Assembly: GCF_030167925.1 (NCBI RefSeq)
Contig: NZ_JASKUT010000001.1
Location: 930,001 to 994,000, forward strand
Reading direction: 5' to 3'
DNA length: 64,000 bases
Source: Paenibacillus silviterrae
GTDB lineage: Bacteria; Bacillota; Bacilli; Paenibacillales; NBRC-103111
In this document: piece after piece, positions 60,547 to 64,000 of the stretch
Position numbering within the stretch: the stretch's first letter is position 1
Layout: each line of letters begins with the position of its first letter
Program-made: the position numbers and the translations under genes
The notes under the pieces: model-generated
What the model saw: the letters and a program-made list of their open reading frames with translations, nothing else
The model's database searches: none
Told to the model about the DNA's origin: nothing

Positions 60547-61476
60547 ATGAATGTGAACCGAAGGCACCGCGTCCTGCTGATGGGAGCCTTGCTGAGCGGC
60601 GCGTTTACTGCAGGGGCCTATGCCCAGGATGTCCTGCAAAGCGTTCAGGCGTATCTTCGTCCTGATTTCAATGTCGTAATCAACGGGACACCCGTGAAGC
60701 TGGAGAGATCCACCTTAGTTTACGAGGATACCAGCTATCTCCCCTTGAAGGAAATAAGCAAGCTGCTGGGTGCGAATGTAATCTGGCGCGGCGATACCAA
60801 TACCATTTATATCAACAGTCTTCTTAATTCCGAACAGAAGCCGAATCCGAACGAGGAGATCTACGGGGAAATCAAGCTGTATAATCCGACCTCCGTCACG
60901 TATCGTTATTTGGGGGCGGAATATCCCGTTATGCTCACTAACGATGACCCGACCGGAGGCAACTATTCGTACGATCTGTATTATCGATTGTCCGATGTGC
61001 GAAGAATGGGCATTGATACTAGCGGGCTGAAAAAGGTGAGGGATCGGATCACTTATGAATTGTTCGTGAGTGAAAAGGAATTAGCTAAGACGTGGAAGGA
61101 GCAGCCGACTCAGGTATACAGCTCGGAAGGGAACTATGTCATTTCCGGGGAAGTACACACGAAGAAGCTTGCCATGATAAGGGATCATCTGAAATCCGCT
61201 GCCAGCCTCAAAGTCAATAATGAATTGACTCTGGTCCAGAAGCCGATTTATGTGGAGAAGCGCGACGATTCCAATGATGAGTTTGATTATTACAATTATT
61301 ACTTCCAGGAAACGACCCAATACATCGGCAATAACAATTACTACACCGCTAATCGTTATTATCGGGGTATTCTGAAATTGGTAAAAGGTACGGTCGAAGG
61401 GCAATACTCCATCTTTATGACAGATAAAACGGATCTCGAATCGGAAGCGAATAAGCGCGCCACGGGACAAAAGTAA
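60547..61476 (+). CDS. Secreted copper amine oxidase N-like domain protein
   Basis: 309 aa with a signal peptide ending GAYAQD. Residues about 40-95 (FNVVINGTPVKLERSTLVYE, SYLPLKEISKLLGANVIWRG) are the copper amine oxidase N-like module; the rest is polar with a Tyr/Asn-rich tract (DEFDYYNYYFQETTQYIG). ATG 60547 follows GAAAGG. Role unknown. No terminator is clear before the convergent regulator gene. Confidence 0.78.
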   Translation: MNVNRRHRVLLMGALLSGAFTAGAYAQDVLQSVQAYLRPDFNVVINGTPVKLERSTLVYEDTSYLPLKEISKLLGANVIWRGDTNTIYINSLLNSEQKPNPNEEIYGEIKLYNPTSVTYRYLGAEYPVMLTNDDPTGGNYSYDLYYRLSDVRRMGIDTSGLKKVRDRITYELFVSEKELAKTWKEQPTQVYSSEGNYVISGEVHTKKLAMIRDHLKSAASLKVNNELTLVQKPIYVEKRDDSNDEFDYYNYYFQETTQYIGNNNYYTANRYYRGILKLVKGTVEGQYSIFMTDKTDLESEANKRATGQK

Positions 61477-61494
61477 GGCGCGCTCCGACTCCCT

Positions 61495-62154
61495 TCAAGC
61501 ATCCTGCTTTAAATAAAATATAGCAATCTGCGTCCGGTCTCGCAGAGCAAGCTTGCTTAATATCTCGGTGATGTAATTTTTCACTGTCCCTTCGCTCAGG
61601 AACAATTCCTGGGCGATTTCTTTGTTTGAGAGGCCTTGGGCGATATGCGCTACGACTGTTTTTTCTGTGGGGGTCAGTCCGTAGGAATCAAGTATTGAGG
61701 ATCGGTCTCGGGTGCCCGAAGCTGCGGACGGTTGGGGCTGAATCCAATCGGTCAGCTTTCTCGCGATATCCGGATGGATCAGCAAATTGCCGTGATGGAC
61801 CGTCTTGATCCCTTGGACAATGCGATCCGGAGGAATATTTTTCAGCAAGTAGCCGCTAGCCCCATTCTTCAAGGCCTGTGCGATATATTCGTCATCATCG
61901 AAAGTAGTCAAAATGAGAACGTGCGTCGATGGAGAGAGCTGCTTTATTTTTTTGGTGCCCTCGACTCCCGAACAAACCGGCATACGGATATCCATGAGAA
62001 CCACATCGGCCGTTCCTCCGGCTTCAAACCACCGGTACGCTTCCTCGCCGTCCCCGCAGGTGCCCTCGACGAATAAATCGGTGTCCAGCTGTAATATCAT
62101 TTTCAGGCTTTCCCGAATGAACGGGTCATCGTCAACAATCAATAAACGGATCAT
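61495..62154 (-). CDS. NarL-family response regulator
   Basis: 219 aa from ATG 62154 (AAAGGAGCTGG). Receiver with DVVLMDIRMPV (phospho-Asp near 54) and C-terminal LuxR HTH (LTPTEKTVVAHIAQGLSNKE). It follows the kinase gene by 23 bp on the same strand. It probably controls the ABC exporter that diverges from the pair. Confidence 0.92.
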   Translation of the reverse strand: MIRLLIVDDDPFIRESLKMILQLDTDLFVEGTCGDGEEAYRWFEAGGTADVVLMDIRMPVCSGVEGTKKIKQLSPSTHVLILTTFDDDEYIAQALKNGASGYLLKNIPPDRIVQGIKTVHHGNLLIHPDIARKLTDWIQPQPSAASGTRDRSSILDSYGLTPTEKTVVAHIAQGLSNKEIAQELFLSEGTVKNYITEILSKLALRDRTQIAIFYLKQDA

Positions 62155-62177
62155 ACGTATCCAGCTCCTTTCTTTAC

Positions 62178-63305
62178 TCAGCTGCGCAAAGGTAGCACTG
62201 TCGTTATTCCAAAGCGGGAGCCGCAGTCCCAATGCAGCTCGCCGCCAAGCAGCTTGGCCCGCTCCTCCATCCCGCTTAACCCCAAGCCCTTGTGAATGCG
62301 GACCGGGTCCGGAACGATGCCGTTGTTGGTCACAGTTAATCTTACCGCCGAGGGCTCGTAGCTAAGCTGAATATCCACAAGCGTTGCCCGGCCATGCCGC
62401 AGGGCGTTCGTAATCGCTTCCTGTGCGTTACGGTACAGGACAATCTCGAGACTAGGGTACAGCTGCATCGGGTTGCCTTTTACTTCATAATGGACTGAGA
62501 TTTGCGCCTCGGCCGCTAGCCCTTCAATCAGCTTGGATAACGAGTAGCTGTGGACTTCCCGTTCCTCCGGCTTCAGCTTGCGAACCGTAAATCGGAGCTT
62601 CTCCATCCCTTCGCTGAGCTGGGATAACACCTGATGCGTCAACTCCAGTCCCTTGTCCGGATCGGTAGGCCCCACCTTTACCGCCGCCTCCAGCATCATC
62701 TTCAAGCGGATCAGCCGGTGTCCCAAATCGTCATGGATTTCTCGCGATATCCGATTTCGTTCCTCCACCTGAGCGAGGTGCTCTACCTTACCGGCATACT
62801 CCAGTACTCGATTTTTGGCGGCATCCAGCTCATTCGCTTTTCTTCTAAGCTCATCATAGAGCACAGTCTGCTCCAGCTTGTGTTTCTCAGCGTTCGAAAC
62901 GTTATGTAGTAGCGCAGCGGCCGACAGGAACAGCAGACTGCCGCCCCATTGCAGCTCCGGCAGCGGCCTGAGCCAGAAGGTATATTGCAGCAGGACAAAT
63001 TGCAAGGCCAGTAAAAACCAGCGAGGGGACCCTTCTGAATAACGCATATAAGTACTCAGCGTGGACAAATGGCACAGGAGCATCAAGCTGCCGTAACTGT
63101 GAGCAAGCCAGGTCACATACAACATCTCGAGCAGCGCAGCAAACAGCTGAAGGCCGGCAGGAACCCAGGCTCTGCGAAGCTCCGCCCATGCCAGCAATAG
63201 CAGTACGTGAAAGGTCAGCAACCCGCCGATGGACAAAGGCAGGATATAGACAGCACCTATAGCGGGAAGCAAAATAAGCAAATAACGTAATAGTGCATTC
63301 AGCAT
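62178..63305 (-). CDS. Sensor histidine kinase (DesK/LiaS type)
   Basis: 375 aa from ATG 63305 (GGAGGCG). About six membrane helices fill residues 1-150, then a coiled linker, HisKA_3 (RNRISREIHDDLGHRLIRL) and HATPase_c. The nearly all-membrane sensor suggests it senses the bilayer or the state of an exporter, as DesK, LiaS or BceS-like kinases do. Confidence 0.9.
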   Translation of the reverse strand: MLNALLRYLLILLPAIGAVYILPLSIGGLLTFHVLLLLAWAELRRAWVPAGLQLFAALLEMLYVTWLAHSYGSLMLLCHLSTLSTYMRYSEGSPRWFLLALQFVLLQYTFWLRPLPELQWGGSLLFLSAAALLHNVSNAEKHKLEQTVLYDELRRKANELDAAKNRVLEYAGKVEHLAQVEERNRISREIHDDLGHRLIRLKMMLEAAVKVGPTDPDKGLELTHQVLSQLSEGMEKLRFTVRKLKPEEREVHSYSLSKLIEGLAAEAQISVHYEVKGNPMQLYPSLEIVLYRNAQEAITNALRHGRATLVDIQLSYEPSAVRLTVTNNGIVPDPVRIHKGLGLSGMEERAKLLGGELHWDCGSRFGITTVLPLRS

Positions 63306-63449
63306 GGAATAACGCCTCCACCCGTGATTATAGCACAGGATTGGGGATATGACTTTGGTCATTTCCATTAGATGACGAAATCTACCTGTTCATATGCACC
63401 GCTTAGAGTAAAATGAAGCTATATAAAAAGAAGCAGGGAGCAGAGAGGC

Positions 63450-64000
63450 ATGAGCTTTGTTGAAATCAAAGACGTAACCAAACGGTACGGCAATCACCTA
63501 TCCGTGGATCATTTGACCATGAGCGTCCGTGCGGGGGAAATTTTCGGATTGTTGGGACCGAACGGAGCGGGAAAAAGCACGACCATCAAGATGCTGAGCG
63601 GACTGCTTCGCATCGATCAAGGGGAAATTTTTCTGGGCGGCCTGTCCGTATCGCGTCAGCCGCTCGAAGTGAAAAGGAAGATTGGCCTGGTACCGCAGGA
63701 GCTGGCGATTTACGAGCACTTGACCGCCCGGGAAAACGTGCTGTTTTTCGGCAGGCTGTACGGACTTCGCGGCAAATGGCTTCAAGATAGAGTGGAGGAG
63801 GCGCTTGAGTTCGTCGGCCTGCAAGACCGGCAGTCGGACCGCCCGGCTACCTTCTCCGGCGGGATGAAGCGCCGGCTCAATATCGCATGCGCGATCATGC
63901 ACCGTCCGGAGCTGATCATTATGGATGAGCCGACGGTAGGCATCGATCCGCAGTCCCGCAATCATATACTCGGCTCTGTGCGCAAGCTGAATCAAATGGG
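63450..64000 (+). CDS. ABC exporter ATP-binding protein, 5' part
   Basis: The frame runs from ATG 63450 (site CAGGGAGCAGAGAGG) to the window edge. It has Walker A GPNGAGKST, signature FSGGMKRRL and Walker B LIIMDEPTVGID, the DrrA/CcmA pattern of drug or antibiotic exporters. It diverges from the kinase-regulator pair, a common resistance-module layout. Cut only by the window. Confidence 0.93.
   Translation, partial: MSFVEIKDVTKRYGNHLSVDHLTMSVRAGEIFGLLGPNGAGKSTTIKMLSGLLRIDQGEIFLGGLSVSRQPLEVKRKIGLVPQELAIYEHLTARENVLFFGRLYGLRGKWLQDRVEEALEFVGLQDRQSDRPATFSGGMKRRLNIACAIMHRPELIIMDEPTVGIDPQSRNHILGSVRKLNQM

Overview
The window looks like a chromosomal segment of a spore-forming, Gram-positive Paenibacillaceae-type bacterium. 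The evidence is an asnS-dnaD pair as in Bacillus, a gerP spore-germination cluster, small YjcZ-, YozQ-, YfhH- and YktB-type proteins, an Fnr with a C-terminal cysteine cluster, and a YesM/YesN two-component system beside LplB/YtcP/LipO-type sugar ABC transporter genes. Everything here is read from the sequence by eye; no database search was run.

Layout. 1-0.9 kb: 3' end of asnS, then dnaD. 1.0-10.6 kb: a six-gene envelope operon (ABC ATPase, HlyD/MacA-like adaptor, large FtsX/MacB-type permease, second ABC ATPase with an AbrB-like tail, solute-binding lipoprotein, large secreted protein) behind a promoter that resembles an ECF-sigma promoter. 10.6-17.7 kb: a GbsR/MarR-type regulator with a putative operator, an RND pump, a membrane-fusion lipoprotein and a second secreted protein related to the one that ends the previous operon. 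The two neighbouring operons therefore look like parallel export machines that share an unusual accessory protein family.

17.7-34.4 kb: household and sporulation genes. These include a 2H phosphoesterase, PgpA, three tRNAs, a split gerP cluster (gerPF apart from gerPA-E), a pirin, a VOC protein, two tandem esterase-fold genes of which the first has lost the whole catalytic triad, an AraC-type regulator, several tiny genes, tRNA-Val, a PilZ protein, Fnr with a palindromic Fnr/Crp-type box, a YuiD-like membrane protein and a GGDEF-histidine kinase hybrid. 34.4-43.2 kb: an MBL-fold hydrolase, a secreted copper-amine-oxidase-N-like protein, small conserved genes, speA, an MFS exporter, a repeat-containing secreted protein and a YktB-like protein.

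43.2-55.2 kb: a catabolic island made of two sugar ABC permeases, a solute-binding lipoprotein, YesN/YesM regulators, an SDR oxidoreductase and two heparinase II/III-like lyases without signal peptides. Three promoters in this island carry the same 43-bp element (43238, 45228, 46992), whose right end is placed as a -35 box. This reads as a YesN-type regulon for import and intracellular breakdown of a uronate-containing oligosaccharide; the substrate is not determined. 55.3-64.0 kb: a TIMP-like membrane-anchored protein, a tctB-tctA-tctC transporter, a serine hydrolase, another copper-amine-oxidase-N-like secreted protein, a LiaS/DesK-type kinase with a NarL-type regulator, and the start of an ABC exporter ATPase cut by the window edge.
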